This document shows positions 15,643 to 23,863 of a stretch of 36,318 bases of DNA, in pieces (position 1 is the first letter of the stretch; the number at the start of each line of letters is the position of its first letter). The stretch covers positions 1 to 36,318 of the forward strand of contig JBBRTB010000035.1 of NCBI GenBank assembly GCA_038244815.1. The letters are read 5' to 3'. Origin of the DNA: DASVHS01 sp038244815. Its GTDB lineage: Bacteria; Acidobacteriota; Thermoanaerobaculia; Gp7-AA8. The notes under the pieces were generated by a model that was not told where the DNA came from, ran no database searches, and saw nothing but the letters and a program-made list of their open reading frames with translations. Position numbers and translations under genes: made by a program.

Positions 15643-17816
15643 AACGGGTCGCTGGGTCGCTGGGTCGCGGGGTCGCTGGCGTTCTGGTCGTTTGCGCGGG
15701 CGTTGCTTTGTGGGTTCGGTTGGGGCCGATCCCGGCCGAGGTCGTCGACCAGTCTCGGTTCATCTCCACGACGATCGTCGACCGCCACGGCGTCGTTCTC
15801 TACGAGCCGCTGGCCAGGAACGGCACGCGGGGCGAGCATCTCTCGCCGGGCCATCTGCCGGACCACGTCGTCGTGGCCACGATCGCGGCCGAGGATCGGC
15901 GGTTCTACTCGCATCCGGGAGTGGATCCGCTGGCGATCGTCCGCGCGGCGATTCAGAACGCGAGGCATCACGCCGTCGTCGAAGGCGGCTCGACGATCAC
16001 GCAGCAGGTCGCAAAGCTGCTGCTGCAGCCCACCGGCCGCTCGCTGGCGCAGAAACTCCGCGAGACCGTTCTGGCCCTCCGGCTGGAGCATCGCTACTCG
16101 AAGGCGGACATCCTGGCGATGTACCTGACGCTCGCGCCTTACGGCAACCGCATCACCGGCATCACGCGCGCCAGCCGCATGTACTTCGGATGCGAGCCGC
16201 GGCAGCTCACGATGGCGCAGGCGGCCTATCTGGCGGGGCTGCCGCGCAGGCCGAACAGCGCCGGAGCCGGCTATGCGACGTCGCGCCAGCGCTACGTACT
16301 CACCGCCATGCACGCTCCCCAGTCCGCGTTCGCCGAGCGCCTGCAGTTCGCTCTGCGCCAGAAGAGAACGCTCGCCCAGCACTGGGTCGAGCACGTTCTC
16401 GGCAACTCGACGTCCTCTCCTTCGCGGGTGATCAGAACGTCGCTCGACGCGCCGCTGCAGCAGGATGTGCTGGACATCATCTCCGCCCATCGCGAGCGGC
16501 TGCTCAGGCATGGCGCGCACAGCGTAGCCGTGGCGGTGCTCGACAACCACTCCGGCCAGTGGCTGGCCTGGGAAGGCTCGGGCGACTACTTCGGCAGTAC
16601 GTTCGGCGGTGCCGTCGACGGTGTGGTCACTCCGCGGCAGCCCGGATCGGCGCTCAAGCCGTTCACGTACGCGCTGGCTTTCGAGGAAGGAGCGACGCCG
16701 GCCACGGTACTCCCCGACGTTCCCTCGACCTTTGCCACCGCGCAGAGCGGAATCGTGTATGAGCCGCGCAACTATGATGGCCGTTATCGCGGTCCGTTGC
16801 GCGTCCGCGCCGCGCTGGCCGGCTCGGAGAACGTGCCGGCGGTGGCGATGCTCGCGCGTACCGGCGCGCCGGCGCTGCTGCGCGTGCTGCGCGGTGCCGG
16901 CTTCACAAGCCTGGCGAAGAACGCTGATTACTACGGACTGGGACTGACCCTCGGCGACGCCGAGGTGCGGCTCGATCAGATGGTGAGAGCGTACGCGACG
17001 TTCGCGCGCGGCGGAGTGACCACGGCGAACCGCCGGCTCTTCTCGCAGCGGACGGCGTTCTGGATCAGCGACATCCTCTCCGATCCCGATGCGCGCGAGT
17101 TCGTCTTCGGCAGCGGAGGCAGCCTCGACTTCCCGTTTCGCGTGGCCGTGAAGACCGGAACGTCGCAGGCTTACCGCGACAACTGGACCGTCGGATACAC
17201 GCGCGATGTCACCGTCGGGGTCTGGGTCGGCAACTTCGACCGGCGCGAGCTGCGGGATTCGAGCGGCATCACCGGCGCGGCGCCCATCTTTCACGCGGTG
17301 ATGCTCTCAGCGGTGAAACGCGTGCGTGGCACGATTCCCGTCGGCGACGACGGTCCGATCGTGGCTCCGCCCGCCGGCGTCGAGTGGCTTCCCATCTGCG
17401 GAGTCTCCGGACTCCGTCCATCGACGCACTGCCCGCTCACGCAGAACGAGTGGCTTCCCAGGGATGCACCGGTGCGGTTCTGTTCGTGGCACCACGACGG
17501 GTACGTCGACTGGCCACCGGAATACAGGCAGTGGGTGAAGGCGGAGCTGGACGTCCGGCCCGCTCCGGACCGGCCGCGAAACAGCCATCCGACGCCGCTT
17601 CGCGTCACCAATCCGCCGGACGGGGCGACCTATCTCATCGACCCGACGCTGCGCAGCGAGTTCCAGACGCTCCACCTTCGCGCCACGGCAGATGTTTCCT
17701 GGCGTGTCGACGGCAAGCGCGTGGCCGGCCGCTGGCCGCTCCACCCCGGCCAGCATGTCGTCGAAGCGGTCGATCGCGACGGCCGCCGCGACGAAGTCAG
17801 GTTCCGGGTCAAGTGA
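15639..17816 (+). CDS. pbpC: Penicillin-binding protein 1C
   Basis: The 725-residue bifunctional enzyme has an N-terminal membrane anchor (about 12-28). The glycosyltransferase domain has Glu85 in EDRRFYSHPG and EGGSTITQQ at 115-123. The transpeptidase domain has SALK (Ser337-Lys340), SEN (396-398) and KTGTS (505-509). A BiPBP_C-type beta domain closes the protein (LRVTNPPDGATYLIDP onward). PBP1C builds peptidoglycan and is thought to repair the wall together with the protease-trapping A2M. The GTG start overlaps the A2M stop (GTGA). Codons 3-13 are made of the octamer repeat GGGTCGCT, so the first residues VAGSLGRGVAG derive from a repeat (see locus 5). Confidence 0.95.
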   Translation: MKRVAGSLGRGVAGVLVVCAGVALWVRLGPIPAEVVDQSRFISTTIVDRHGVVLYEPLARNGTRGEHLSPGHLPDHVVVATIAAEDRRFYSHPGVDPLAIVRAAIQNARHHAVVEGGSTITQQVAKLLLQPTGRSLAQKLRETVLALRLEHRYSKADILAMYLTLAPYGNRITGITRASRMYFGCEPRQLTMAQAAYLAGLPRRPNSAGAGYATSRQRYVLTAMHAPQSAFAERLQFALRQKRTLAQHWVEHVLGNSTSSPSRVIRTSLDAPLQQDVLDIISAHRERLLRHGAHSVAVAVLDNHSGQWLAWEGSGDYFGSTFGGAVDGVVTPRQPGSALKPFTYALAFEEGATPATVLPDVPSTFATAQSGIVYEPRNYDGRYRGPLRVRAALAGSENVPAVAMLARTGAPALLRVLRGAGFTSLAKNADYYGLGLTLGDAEVRLDQMVRAYATFARGGVTTANRRLFSQRTAFWISDILSDPDAREFVFGSGGSLDFPFRVAVKTGTSQAYRDNWTVGYTRDVTVGVWVGNFDRRELRDSSGITGAAPIFHAVMLSAVKRVRGTIPVGDDGPIVAPPAGVEWLPICGVSGLRPSTHCPLTQNEWLPRDAPVRFCSWHHDGYVDWPPEYRQWVKAELDVRPAPDRPRNSHPTPLRVTNPPDGATYLIDPTLRSEFQTLHLRATADVSWRVDGKRVAGRWPLHPGQHVVEAVDRDGRRDEVRFRVK
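15646..15677 (+). repeat. GGTC-phased octamer run, locus 5, inside pbpC
   Basis: Four octamers follow one another: GGGTCGCT (15646-15653), GGGTCGCT (15654-15661), GGGTCGCG (15662-15669) and GGGTCGCT (15670-15677). The same octamer forms the left arm at 25606-25629. Only one arm is present here; no complementary GACC run was found in the neighbouring 100 bases. It encodes residues 3-13 of PBP1C. Confidence 0.85.
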
Positions 17817-17849
17817 AAATTTGCTTGAGTGCGTGGCAGAAACGCTGCA

Positions 17850-18629
17850 ATGTATCCGGTCATGAAGCCCCTGATCGGCATCGGTTCCGACGTACTGGTT
17901 ACGCCTGGCGAGCGGGACCGTGCCTTTGTGTACACGACCTACATCGATGCGCTGCGCAAAGCCGGCGCGATACCCGTGGTGATCCCGCCCCAGCCGGAAA
18001 ACACGGCGGAGATCATCGAAGAGCTCGACGGATTGCTGCTCGCCGGTGGTGAGGACTGCGATCCCGCGGTCTATGGCGAGGAGCGGCATCCGAAGACCGA
18101 GACGATGGATCCCCGCCGGCAGAGCAACGACCTCGGTCTGGCCCGCGCCGCCCGCGAACGCGGCATCCCCACCCTCGGCATCTGCCTGGGCTTGCAGGTG
18201 ATGAATGTCGCCAGCGGCGGCACGCTCATCCAGGATCTTCACTCCGGTGGCCCGAACGGTGTCGAGCACGTGAGCGAACCGGAGGACCGTGCCCGTCACG
18301 ACGTGCGGATCGAGCCGGGGACGCGCACCGCGGCGATTCTCGGCGGTCCGCGCCAGATGAACGTGAACTCCTCGCACCATCAGGCCATCAAGGAAGTCGG
18401 CCGCGGTCTCCGAGTCACGGCAAAAGCGCCCGACGGAATTGTCGAAGGCCTCGAGGATGCCGGGCTTCCTTTCTATGTCGGCGTCCAGTGGCATCCCGAG
18501 GACATGACGGGAGAGAAATCGGCGTCGCTGATCTTCGAGGCGTTCGTCGAGGCCGCGCAGAAGTATGCGCAGGAGAAGGATCAGGCGGCCGGGGAACTGT
18601 CACCGGCCGGTGTCAGCGGGTCGGAATAG
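17850..18629 (+). CDS. Class I glutamine amidotransferase-like hydrolase (peptidase C26)
   Basis: The 259-residue protein has MKPLIGIGSDV at its N-terminus, LDGLLLAGGEDCDP, the nucleophile elbow LGICLGLQ (Cys112) and GVQWHPED (His215, Glu217). This matches the gamma-glutamyl-GABA hydrolase/PuuD-like C26 family. It should hydrolyse a gamma-glutamyl bond in the cytoplasm, but the substrate is uncertain. The start is ambiguous: GTG 17829, ATG 17850 and ATG 17862 are all in frame, and none has a clear ribosome-binding site. ATG 17850 is a compromise; 17862 would also match the usual family start. The gene is 33 bases after pbpC. Confidence 0.85.
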   Translation: MYPVMKPLIGIGSDVLVTPGERDRAFVYTTYIDALRKAGAIPVVIPPQPENTAEIIEELDGLLLAGGEDCDPAVYGEERHPKTETMDPRRQSNDLGLARAARERGIPTLGICLGLQVMNVASGGTLIQDLHSGGPNGVEHVSEPEDRARHDVRIEPGTRTAAILGGPRQMNVNSSHHQAIKEVGRGLRVTAKAPDGIVEGLEDAGLPFYVGVQWHPEDMTGEKSASLIFEAFVEAAQKYAQEKDQAAGELSPAGVSGSE

Positions 18630-18671
18630 CTGCTGAAGTGTCAGTCGTTTGTGAGCGCAACGGAGGTCTTT

Positions 18672-19526
18672 TTGCGACGAACTTTCTTGCTGGCGACGCT
18701 GATCACGCTGGCCACGGTCCCGCAGTCCTATGCAGCTCCCACGTGGCTGAAAACCGCCGCCTCCGCGCAGAAGGCGGCCAAAGACAACAAGCAGATGATC
18801 TTCGTCGACCTATTCGCGCAATGGTGCGGGTGGTGCCACAAGTTCGAAGCCGACGTCATCCCCACGGACGTGTTTCAGAAGGCCACGTCGAAGATGGTGC
18901 TGCTCCGCCTCGACACGGAGGACGGCGCTGACGGCACGGCCTTCGCGCAAAGGTACTCGATCACGTCGCTGCCGACGTTCGTGGTCCTCAACCACGACAT
19001 GACCGTGGTCGGTCTGATCCGCGGTTACGCGCCGGCCCCCGAATTCGTGAAGATGCTCGACGGCACGATCGACAAGTACAGGCAGTTCCAGTCGCTCGTG
19101 GCCAGCGAGGGCTCGTTCACGAAGGACTACGAGAAGCGGCTCAAGCTGGCCAAGGAGTTCATGGTCCGGCAGAACTTCGTCCAGAGCGGGCCGCGGCTCG
19201 AGAAGCTGACCCTGGAGAAAGGCGTGCCCACCGACATCCGCGACGATGCTTTCTACGAGCTCGGCGCCAGCTACCTGATGCAGGGCAAATACGCCGACGT
19301 GACGAAGACCGTGAACCGCTTCAGCAGGGTGCAGAACGAAGGCGAGGCCTATGAGCGCGCGCGCCTGCTCAGCAGCGATGTGTGTCTGGCCCAGGGCAAT
19401 CTGCGCTGCGCGGCCAACGAGCTCCGGACCTTCAAGGAAGAGTTCCCGCACTCTGCGTTCATCGCGAACATCGACATGATGTTGCCGAGCATCGAGCGCC
19501 AGCTCAGCTCGATGAAACAGCAGTGA
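18672..19526 (+). CDS. Periplasmic thioredoxin-like protein with helical (TPR-like) tail
   Basis: The start is TTG 18672, chosen because GGAGG sits 5 bases upstream and the product then begins with a proper signal peptide (MRRTFLLATLITLATVPQSYA). The GTG at 18651 would precede that ribosome-binding site. The thioredoxin domain follows, with IFVDLFAQWCGWCHKFE (CGWC, residues 52-55), as in thioredoxin_7/DUF255-like folds. Residues of about 160-284 are helical and TPR-like (FYELGASYLMQGKYADVTK, then ARLLSSDVCLAQGNLRCAANEL). The stop overlaps the dsbD start as TGATG. It is probably a substrate or partner reduced by DsbD. Confidence 0.88.
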   Translation: MRRTFLLATLITLATVPQSYAAPTWLKTAASAQKAAKDNKQMIFVDLFAQWCGWCHKFEADVIPTDVFQKATSKMVLLRLDTEDGADGTAFAQRYSITSLPTFVVLNHDMTVVGLIRGYAPAPEFVKMLDGTIDKYRQFQSLVASEGSFTKDYEKRLKLAKEFMVRQNFVQSGPRLEKLTLEKGVPTDIRDDAFYELGASYLMQGKYADVTKTVNRFSRVQNEGEAYERARLLSSDVCLAQGNLRCAANELRTFKEEFPHSAFIANIDMMLPSIERQLSSMKQQ

Positions 19527-21259
19527 TGCGCCGCCTTCTCGCACTGCTCCTGTTCGTTCCGTCGATCGCGGCTGCCCAGTTCGATCGGTTGCCGAAGGTG
19601 ACCATCGACGGCTCGATCCAGAAGCAGAGTGGCGATCTCGTCGAAGCTGTGATCAACGGCCGGGTCGCGGACGGCTGGCACATCAACTCCCATACGCCGA
19701 CGGAATCGTTCGCCATCCCCACCGAGCTGACCATCGAAGGTGCCGAGTTGCAGAGCGTCACCTATCCGAAGCACGAGATGCGCGCCTTCCAGTTCACGGA
19801 AGGAAAACAGATCGCCGTCTACACGGGCGCGTTTTCGATTCCGTTCACCGCGAAGGTGAAGAGCGGCACGGCCTCGATTCACGCCACCGTTCGCTATCAG
19901 GCCTGCAGCGACCGGATCTGTCTGCCGCCGAATACGGCGGTGACGGACCTGGTCCTCGGTCCCCGGGCCTCGGTCCTCGGTTCGGGGGCCGCGGCCGCAA
20001 CCACAACCGCCGCGACGACTCAACCGAGCCCCGAGCCCCGAGCACCGAGCACCCAACCGAGGACCGAGGACCGAGGACCGAGGACGGTTTCTCAGGATCG
20101 TCTGGCCACGACCTTCGCCACGAGCGGCCTTCCGCTGACCCTGCTCATCCTCTTCGTCGGCGGACTGGCCTTGAATCTGACCCCGTGCGTCTTTCCGTTG
20201 ATTCCGATTACGCTGGGGTTCTTCGCCATGCAGAGCGACGGCCGGCGCGGACATCGTTTTGCGCTGTCCAGCATGTACGTTCTGGGCATCGTCATCACCT
20301 ATTCGCTGCTCGGCAGCGTAGCCGCGTTCGGCGGGAAGATGTTTGGCGCCTGGCTGCAACTGCCGGCGGTGCTCGTCGCATTCGCGTTGATGATGCTCGT
20401 GCTGGCGGCGTCGATGTTCGGCGCGTACGAGATCCAGCCGCCGCGCTGGATCGCCAACCGTTCCGGCGGCCGTGCCGGGATGGCCGGCGCGCTGACGATG
20501 GGTCTGGCCATCGGCATCGTGGCCGCGCCGTGCGTCGGGCCTGTGGTGATCTCGCTGCTCGGCCTGGTCGCGCAGATCGGCAAGCCGGCCATCGGCGCAC
20601 TGATGTTCGCCACGCTCGCACTCGGACTCGGATTTCCGTATCTGATCGCGCTCAATGCCCTTCCACGCCCCGGCGAATGGATGGTGCAGGTCAAAAAGGC
20701 CATGGGCTTCGTGCTCGTGGCCATGGCGTTCTACTTCCTGCGCCCCCTCACTGGCGACGTGATCTTCAAATGGGGCGTGGTGATCTCGCTGCTCATCGGT
20801 GCGGGATTCCTCTTCCTCTCGCGCGGAACGGCGGGGCGGGCCATGCGGCTCTCGCTGGCGTCGCTGCTTCTGGTGGCCGGGGTGGCCTTTGCGATCCCGA
20901 CGCACGGAACACACGTGGAGTGGACGCGCTACGACGCCAGCGCGCTCGCGGCGGCGCGGGCCTCGGGAAAACCGGCGGTCATCGACTTCACCGCTGACTG
21001 GTGCATCCCCTGTAAGGAGCTCGACTCGCGCACGTTCAGCGATCGCGACGTGGCCGCGGAGCTCTCGCGTTTCGCGCGCATCAAGGCCGACGTAACGACA
21101 AACGACGCCGCCAATCAGGCCCTGCTCTCGCAATACGGCGTGGTCGGTCCCCCCACCGTCATCTTCCTCGACGCCGCTGGCAATGAGCTGCGCGACCTGC
21201 GCCTCGTCGGCTACGAGCCGCCGCAGCAATTCCTGAAGCGTCTGCAGAAGATCCACTGA
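19526..21259 (+). CDS. dsbD: Thiol:disulfide interchange protein DsbD
   Basis: The 577-residue protein has all three DsbD parts. The periplasmic alpha domain (about 20-141) has the redox cysteines Cys127 and Cys132 in YQACSDRIC. The membrane beta domain has Cys221 (NLTPCVFPL) and Cys335 (VAAPCVGPV). The C-terminal thioredoxin domain has CIPC (493-496). It passes electrons from cytoplasmic thioredoxin to the periplasm, probably to the coupled thioredoxin-TPR protein. ATG 19526 overlaps the previous stop. Residues 142-187, the alpha/beta-domain linker, are encoded by a GGTC/GACC heptamer repeat (locus 2), giving a Pro/Arg/Thr-rich stretch. All catalytic parts appear intact. Confidence 0.95.
   Translation: MRRLLALLLFVPSIAAAQFDRLPKVTIDGSIQKQSGDLVEAVINGRVADGWHINSHTPTESFAIPTELTIEGAELQSVTYPKHEMRAFQFTEGKQIAVYTGAFSIPFTAKVKSGTASIHATVRYQACSDRICLPPNTAVTDLVLGPRASVLGSGAAAATTTAATTQPSPEPRAPSTQPRTEDRGPRTVSQDRLATTFATSGLPLTLLILFVGGLALNLTPCVFPLIPITLGFFAMQSDGRRGHRFALSSMYVLGIVITYSLLGSVAAFGGKMFGAWLQLPAVLVAFALMMLVLAASMFGAYEIQPPRWIANRSGGRAGMAGALTMGLAIGIVAAPCVGPVVISLLGLVAQIGKPAIGALMFATLALGLGFPYLIALNALPRPGEWMVQVKKAMGFVLVAMAFYFLRPLTGDVIFKWGVVISLLIGAGFLFLSRGTAGRAMRLSLASLLLVAGVAFAIPTHGTHVEWTRYDASALAAARASGKPAVIDFTADWCIPCKELDSRTFSDRDVAAELSRFARIKADVTTNDAANQALLSQYGVVGPPTVIFLDAAGNELRDLRLVGYEPPQQFLKRLQKIH
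19951..20084. repeat. Phased GGTC/GACC heptamer hairpin, locus 2, inside dsbD
   Basis: The left arm has GGTCCTC, GGTCCCC, GGGCCTC, GGTCCTC and GGTTCGG (19951-19985). The right arm has CCGAGCC twice, CCGAGCA twice, a 5-base interruption (CCCAA, 20052-20056), then CCGAGGA four times (20057-20084). The right-arm unit is the reverse complement of the left-arm unit (GAGGACC). The segment is read in frame through dsbD. Confidence 0.9.
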
Positions 21260-21270
21260 TTCGACGCTGC

Positions 21271-21564
21271 ATGGACCTGACAGCAAAGCAGCGGCAGTTC
21301 CTCAAAGGACTCGCTCATCCGCGCTCACCGGTGGTGCGGATCGGCAAGGGCGGCGTCAGCGACTCGGTGGTCGGCGAGACCAGGAAGTCGCTCCAGGCCC
21401 ACGAGCTGATCAAAGTGCGGATCGAGTCGGACGACTCCGGCGCACGTCACGAGCTCGCGGAAAAGCTCGCCGCGGCGACGGACGCGCAACTGGCGGCCAC
21501 GATCGGCAAGACGGCGATTCTCTATCGTCCGCGCGAGGAAAAGCCGAAGATCAAATTGCCCTGA
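21271..21564 (+). CDS. yhbY: CRS1/YhbY-type RNA-binding protein
   Basis: The 97-residue protein has the full CRM domain: LTAKQRQFLKGLAH, VVRIGKGGVSDSVV (the GxxG loop is GKGG), LQAHELIKVRI, and IGKTAILYRP. This family binds the 50S ribosome precursor and assists its assembly. It starts 11 bases after dsbD (stop 21257-21259) and could be in the same transcript. Its stop is directly followed by the heptamer repeat at 21566. It is of normal length. Confidence 0.93.
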   Translation: MDLTAKQRQFLKGLAHPRSPVVRIGKGGVSDSVVGETRKSLQAHELIKVRIESDDSGARHELAEKLAAATDAQLAATIGKTAILYRPREEKPKIKLP

Positions 21565-21565
21565 T

Positions 21566-21720
21566 GGCCTCGGGCCTCGGTCGTGGGTCGTCGGTCGTCG
21601 GTCGTGGGGCATTCAGGCGATGAGGCCCACGTGACCCACGACCCACGACCCACGAGCATTCAGCCACGACAGAAGAGGAACGAGCACCGAGGACCCAGCA
21701 CCGACCACCCAGCACCGACC
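21566..21720. repeat. Phased GGTC/GACC heptamer hairpin, locus 3
   Basis: The left arm runs from about 21566 (GGCCTC, GGGCCTC, GGTCGTG, GGTCGTC, GGTCGTC, GGTCGTG to 21606). The right arm has CGTGACC, CACGACC, CACGACC and CACGAGC (21630-21657). GCATTCAG occurs at 21608 and again at 21656, beside the arms. A second, degenerate tract follows (21685-21720) with CACCGAGGACC, then CAGCACCGACC twice, period about 14. The repeat fills the gap between yhbY and the deacetylase stop codon. Confidence 0.85.
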
Positions 21721-21722
21721 TC

Positions 21723-22949
21723 TCAGCGCGGCGTATGGGCGACGATGGCCGCGCCGCTCGTGAGCGGCACGACAGAGACGCGGGAGGTCGCCGGTTGCGA
21801 GGCGGGTTGCGCCGCCGGAGCGATCTCTCCGGGTGGGACTGCCGGGACGGCCGCGGGCATGGCGTCCTCGGGCAACCGGAACGTCCAGGAGGCCTCGATG
21901 CGTTTGCCTGTCTTGCTGTCGGTCGCCCATACCACAGCGCGGTGGTCATTGCCTTTCAGCGCCGTGATGGCATCGTTGAGCATCAGCGTGATCGAGCCGG
22001 TGTTGGCGTCGTACGCGTAGGGCAGGAGCGAGCTTCCGCCGAGGAGGGCCATGCCCACCGAGCGCGGATCGACGGATTTGAAGTTCGGGATGCGCGCCGA
22101 GATCACGGCCGCGTCGGGCTCGACGACGTCGCCGGGCTTGGGCGTCATCTCCGCGAGCTGCATCGGCGTCGCCCCCATGTAGTGACGGAAGACGGCGAAG
22201 TCCATGCGTTTGTCGATGACGAAGCGCTTCATCCGCAGCGGATCGCTCCCGCGGACGACCTTGCCGAAGTCACACGTCAGGGCCGCTGCGTAGCCGGCTT
22301 TGCCGACCGCGTGCGCGAGGAAATGGTCGTAGTCGCCGTACGGATAGGCGAGGAACTCGACGGGCTTTCCGGTGTGCTTCTCCAGAATGCTCTTGCTGTC
22401 CGCGAGCTCGCGCTCCAGCCATTTCGCGTAAGCGGAGTCATCGAGATTCTCGTTGCGGCGGCGCGTGAGGAACGGATGCGTGTACGAGTGGCTTTCGATG
22501 TCGGCGCCGTTGTCCGACATCTCCCGGATCATGTTCCAGGTCAGCGCCGTGGCCGTCTTGCCGATGATCTCCGGATAGACGAACACGGTAAACGGGAACC
22601 GCCGCTTCTCCAGCTCCGGATAAGCCTCGGTGTAGGTGCTGCGCCATCCGTCATCGATGGTGATGACGACCGCGTTCGGCGGCAGCGATGTGCGCTCGCC
22701 GGTCACGTACTCGTAGAGATGGCGCAGGGGGATGACGTTGTAGCCGGTCATCTCGATGTACTGCAGTTGCTGCCGGAAGGTGTCGCGGCTGATCTCCATG
22801 CGCGCGTCGAGCGGAGACTCGACGATGTGGTAGCAGAGCACGATTGCGCCGGGGCCCGTCGGATCGACGTGCTTCCGGTGTGGCGCGGCGAACAGAGGAA
22901 CGCTGAATAGGAAGCCGATTGTCGTTGCCAGAATCGCCCGCGCGGTCAT
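21723..22949 (-). CDS. Polysaccharide deacetylase (NodB-like), secreted
   Basis: The 408-residue protein begins with a signal peptide (MTARAILATTIGFLFSVPLFA). ATG 22949 is chosen because GGGGAG lies 5 bases upstream; the in-frame start at 22994 adds no plausible leader. The NodB motifs are clear: VVITIDDGW (Asp99-Asp100) and SHSYTHPFL (His154, His158), with FLAYPYGDYD further on. The last 120 residues form an extra beta-rich domain of unknown role. It should remove acetyl groups from a surface or wall polysaccharide. The C-terminal stop lies at the edge of the heptamer repeat. Confidence 0.9.
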   Translation of the reverse strand: MTARAILATTIGFLFSVPLFAAPHRKHVDPTGPGAIVLCYHIVESPLDARMEISRDTFRQQLQYIEMTGYNVIPLRHLYEYVTGERTSLPPNAVVITIDDGWRSTYTEAYPELEKRRFPFTVFVYPEIIGKTATALTWNMIREMSDNGADIESHSYTHPFLTRRRNENLDDSAYAKWLERELADSKSILEKHTGKPVEFLAYPYGDYDHFLAHAVGKAGYAAALTCDFGKVVRGSDPLRMKRFVIDKRMDFAVFRHYMGATPMQLAEMTPKPGDVVEPDAAVISARIPNFKSVDPRSVGMALLGGSSLLPYAYDANTGSITLMLNDAITALKGNDHRAVVWATDSKTGKRIEASWTFRLPEDAMPAAVPAVPPGEIAPAAQPASQPATSRVSVVPLTSGAAIVAHTPR

Positions 22950-23012
22950 GTGTCTCCCCAACAAACCCACGATCTTTACTAACGCGCCCTGCAAACTGGA
23001 TGCTAGATGCGT

Positions 23013-23018
23013 ATTGTA
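23013..23018 (-). promoter_or_regulatory. Possible -10 box for the deacetylase gene
   Basis: TACAAT on the minus strand is a good -10 match. GGCTGA, 17 bases upstream, is only a weak -35. It lies 64 bases before the deacetylase start, in a divergent 175-base region (22950-23124) that also holds the promoter of the TPR protein. Nothing else is recognised there. Confidence 0.3.
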
Positions 23019-23059
23019 TGCGCTCCCGCCGCCGCTCAGCCAGGAATCAGGCGCGCTCG

Positions 23060-23088
23060 TTGACGGTTCAGGGCGGCTGAAGTAGAGT
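23060..23088 (+). promoter_or_regulatory. Sigma-70-like promoter for the TPR protein
   Basis: TTGACG (23060-23065) and TAGAGT (23083-23088) are separated by exactly 17 bases. The predicted transcript starts near 23095, about 30 bases before the ATG at 23125. Confidence 0.6.
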
Positions 23089-23124
23089 CACGCACTTTCA
23101 CTCCCTCAGGCAGGTCCCTAAGCT

Positions 23125-23832
23125 ATGGATCGTCAACATCGTAGAGAGCTCAAACACGACAAGTTCGTCGACGAAATCGGCATGCTTTCGACGCGGGCCA
23201 AAGAGAATCAGCGGCTCCTGTACGGCCTCGCCGCCGCCGCCCTGGCCATCGCCGTCATCGCGTATGGGGTCTATTTTTACCGAAGCAACCGCGAGCATAA
23301 GGCGCAGGACCTGCTCGGTGGGGCCATCGGCACCATCGATTCGCCGATCGTCAACCCCTCGCAGCCGAACCCGAGCGCCAGGTTCAAGACCGACGATGAG
23401 CGGAACAAGGCCGCCGAGACCCAGTTCAGGGACGTGGAGGCGAAGTACCCGAGCACCGACGCCGCCGACGTGGCCGGGCTCTACCTGGCACGCATCGACG
23501 CGGCGCGCGGCGACGTGGCAGGGGCGCGCAAGCTGCTCCAGAACTTCGTCCACGATCATCCGAAGAACGTCCTCGTCGGCTCGGCGCGTTACAGCCTCTA
23601 CCAGATCCGCATCGAAGGCGGCGAGGCGGCGCAGGTCACGAGCGAGCTGACGGCCGAACTGGCCAAGCCCGATCCCGCCCTTCCTGCCGACTCCATGCTC
23701 GTGCTCCTGGCGCACTCCTACGAGGTGCAGGGTAACGATCAGAAGTCGCGCGACACGTATAAGCGCATCGTGACGGAGTTCCCCGACTCACCGTTCGCAC
23801 TCGAAGCGCAGCGGAGAGTCGGGCCGGCGTAA
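23125..23832 (+). CDS. Membrane-anchored TPR protein (YfgM/TPR_21-like)
   Basis: The 235-residue protein has a charged N-terminus (MDRQHRRELKHDKF), one transmembrane helix (about 32-52) and a periplasmic domain with TPR-like helices (GDVAGARKLLQNFVHDHP, SMLVLLAHSYEVQGNDQKSRDTYKRIVTEFPDS). The topology resembles YfgM, a SecYEG-associated chaperone factor. A true YfgM is often beside bamB or der, which are not here, so this is a fold-level call. The ATG follows a weak GGCAGG. The TTGACG/TAGAGT promoter lies just upstream. Confidence 0.7.
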   Translation: MDRQHRRELKHDKFVDEIGMLSTRAKENQRLLYGLAAAALAIAVIAYGVYFYRSNREHKAQDLLGGAIGTIDSPIVNPSQPNPSARFKTDDERNKAAETQFRDVEAKYPSTDAADVAGLYLARIDAARGDVAGARKLLQNFVHDHPKNVLVGSARYSLYQIRIEGGEAAQVTSELTAELAKPDPALPADSMLVLLAHSYEVQGNDQKSRDTYKRIVTEFPDSPFALEAQRRVGPA

Positions 23833-23863
23833 TCGGAGTGTCGAGGTCGAGCCGCGACCTGAG

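Noticed and set aside
15522..17294. A 590-codon minus-strand open frame over pbpC
   Set aside because: PBP1C on the plus strand has all catalytic motifs; the antisense product has no recognisable pattern.
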